From: Stenotrophomonas maltophilia
GTDB taxonomy: Bacteria; Pseudomonadota; Gammaproteobacteria; Xanthomonadales; Xanthomonadaceae
NCBI RefSeq assembly: GCF_002205165.1
Contig: NZ_NIVS01000020.1
Coordinates: 1 to 64,000 of the forward strand
DNA length: 64,000 bases
Direction of reading: 5' to 3'
A program made the position numbers and the translations under genes. Shown piece after piece: positions 63,867-64,000 of the stretch. The first letter of the stretch is position 1. Each line of letters begins with the position of its first letter. Under the pieces are notes generated by a model. It saw only the letters and a list, made by a program, of their open reading frames with translations. It searched no databases and was not told the origin of the DNA.

Positions 63867-64000
63867 GCGGCCCGTGCGTGGCCCGGGTGCGACCGACCGT
63901 CGCAGCTCACGGCCGCCCGGTGCCATCGGCGTAGAATGACCGGCTGCCGCATCCGGCTCCGCCGGCGGTCCACGCCCGTCCGGGCGCTCTCCCTGCATCG

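Overview
The window is about 68% GC chromosomal DNA packed with genes. It looks like a Stenotrophomonas or close Xanthomonadaceae chromosome. The reasons are the scattered GTAG-plus-hairpin repeats typical of Stenotrophomonas (SMAG type), a complete xanthomonadin/aryl-polyene pigment locus, a dipeptidyl peptidase IV like the Stenotrophomonas enzyme, and general gene style. I see no tRNA, rRNA, CRISPR array, prophage or classical insertion sequence. One REP-associated transposase (RAYT) is present.

Region 1 (about 229-17752) is the pigment locus. A xanB2-like chorismatase, the likely source of the 3-hydroxybenzoate starter, is divergent from about 20 tightly packed, mostly overlapping genes. 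These encode a half ketosynthase, a small acyltransferase, two acyl carrier proteins, a membrane protein, a starter-activating ligase fused to a hot-dog dehydratase, a glycosyltransferase, a lipid A-type acyltransferase, a HAL/PAL-type lyase, a thioesterase, a LolA-like carrier, an MMPL exporter, a halogenase-like flavoprotein, a DUF3261 lipoprotein, two ketosynthases, a second dehydratase and a ketoreductase. From memory, the order is collinear with apeC-apeR of enterobacterial aryl-polyene clusters, with the lyase and flavoprotein inserted, H and I fused, and J split. Together they would activate an aryl acid, extend it as an ACP-bound polyene, attach it to a lipid/sugar anchor and move it to the outer membrane.

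Region 2 (17827-38952) is ordinary chromosome: a small secreted protein, a YcgL protein coupled to a 1,111-residue ankyrin membrane protein, a Kef-type antiporter, an MgtE transporter, a Pat/YfiQ-type protein acetyltransferase, a hydrolase, DkgB, an MFS exporter with a divergent LysR regulator, a chemoreceptor, an Rrf2 regulator with its thioredoxin-reductase-like partner under a perfect palindrome, another aldo/keto reductase, an exported methyltransferase and RluE.

Region 3 (39009-50578) holds HrpB, TatD, an SDR protein, a ketopantoate reductase-like protein, a YadGH ABC exporter, ferredoxin-NADP reductase, a CbpD-like chitin-binding LPMO, a diguanylate cyclase and a small cysteine-rich secreted protein.

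Region 4 (50984-63866) holds a lipoprotein hydrolase in an operon with a Nat-type ABC exporter, a RAYT gene between inverted REP pairs, a lipoprotein with a TonB C-terminal domain, a UPF0114 membrane protein, a Nu-class GST, dipeptidyl peptidase IV, a Coa1-like protein, a DUF885 peptidase, a lipoprotein and a small membrane protein. Small palindromic repeats sit mostly at 3' ends of convergent genes; two of them supply the stop codon of the upstream gene.
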